Both the position numbers and the translations under genes were made by a program. This document shows positions 5,373 through 5,765 of a stretch of 5,765 nt of DNA, piece by piece (the first letter of the stretch is position 1; every line of letters starts with the position of its first letter). The stretch is from Pseudomonadota bacterium (GTDB lineage Bacteria; Desulfobacterota; Desulfobulbia; Desulfobulbales; Desulfobulbaceae). The notes under the pieces were generated by a model that worked only from the letters and a program-made list of their open reading frames with translations, was not told where the DNA came from and made no database searches. The DNA is taken from positions 1-5,765 of the forward strand of contig WRKE01000162.1 of NCBI GenBank assembly GCA_009778235.1, read 5' to 3'.

Positions 5373-5765
5373 TTAACGCTGAAGCGCAGTGACGCGGTGC
5401 ATGGCCAGGTGATGCGCATGGCAGAGCGCCACCGCCAGGGCGTCGGCGGCGTCCTTTGACGGCGCCGCATCCAGCCCCAGCAGGGTGCGGACCATCTGCT
5501 GCACCTGGATCTTTTCGGCCTGCCCGTAGCCGGCCACCGACTGCTTCACTGTGCGGGCGGGATAGTCATACACCGCAAGCCCGTTGTGCAGGGCCGCCAC
5601 CACCGCCGCGCCTCGCGCCTGCCCGAGCTTGAGGGCCGAGCGTGGATTGCGGTCGACAAACATGTCTTCAATTGCCGCCACCGCAGGCCCGTGGGTCTGG
5701 ATCACCTCGGACAAATCCTGGAAAATGGTCAGCAACCGGCGCGAAAAATCGTTCTCCTGACCGGT
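5373..5765 (-). CDS. ruvC: Crossover junction endodeoxyribonuclease RuvC (5' end outside window)
   Basis: RuvC is the dimeric metal-dependent nuclease that cuts Holliday junctions. The last 130 residues are present; the N-terminus lies beyond the right edge. Visible conserved parts are AIEDMFVDRNPRSALKLGQA (31-50 of the visible part), YPARTVKQSVAGYGQAEK (68-85), VQQMVRTLLGL (88-98) and DAADALAVALCHAH (105-118). The catalytic acids E33, D105 and D108 have the same spacing as E. coli E66, D138 and D141. By this offset about 33 residues are missing, including the first catalytic Asp (D7). The frame reads straight to the window end; the TTG at 5735 lies inside the domain and is not the start. It would be the first ruv gene, ahead of ruvA. 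Confidence 0.97.
   Translation of the reverse strand, partial: TGQENDFSRRLLTIFQDLSEVIQTHGPAVAAIEDMFVDRNPRSALKLGQARGAAVVAALHNGLAVYDYPARTVKQSVAGYGQAEKIQVQQMVRTLLGLDAAPSKDAADALAVALCHAHHLAMHRVTALQR

Noticed and set aside
5315..5470. Upstream extension of the ruvA frame to an ATG at 5470
   Set aside because: It would add 52 residues overlapping ruvC in another frame, with Arg/Trp/Pro-rich sequence, while RuvA proteins start at MIxxLxG.
5733..5735. TTG at 5735 as a ruvC start
   Set aside because: The frame continues to the window edge, and the conserved acid spacing shows about 33 more N-terminal residues are needed beyond it.

Overview
The window carries seven genes, all on the minus strand and read from the right edge to the left: the 3' part of ruvC, then ruvA and ruvB (Holliday-junction resolution), a 362-base gene-free control region, and the start of a division and cell-wall (dcw) cluster: mraZ, rsmH, ftsL and an FtsI-like penicillin-binding protein (PBP) that runs off the left edge. 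The genes are GC-rich and packed tightly (gaps of 6 to 58 bases inside each group). The mraZ-rsmH-ftsL-ftsI order together with an adjacent ruvCAB block suggests a Gram-negative bacterium, most plausibly a Desulfobacterota/deltaproteobacterial lineage. That placement is an inference from gene order and protein style, not from a database match.

Right part (3584-5765): ruvC, ruvA and ruvB look like one co-directional operon. RuvAB binds and branch-migrates Holliday junctions and RuvC cuts them. The key residues of RuvA (acidic pin, two helix-hairpin-helix motifs), RuvB (Walker A and B, sensor 1, winged helix) and the visible part of RuvC (three of the acidic catalytic residues) are present.

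Middle (3222-3583): no gene. Reading in the direction of transcription, it holds a C-rich, G-poor stretch just after ruvB (possible Rho-dependent termination), a set of A-tracts at near-helical spacing, a sigma-70-like promoter, and four 10-base repeats of the MraZ-box type directly in front of mraZ. This is the likely autoregulated promoter of the dcw cluster.

Left part (1-3221): MraZ (regulator), RsmH (16S rRNA C1402 methyltransferase), FtsL (divisome coiled-coil protein) and the FtsI-like PBP. The last is the most interesting item. The frame is fully open and the fold signatures are kept, but all three active-site motifs of the transpeptidase (SxxK, SxN, KTG) are replaced. It therefore looks like a pseudo-transpeptidase sitting in the normal ftsI slot. 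Its gene also contains a perfect 11-bp hairpin shortly after the membrane-anchor codons.
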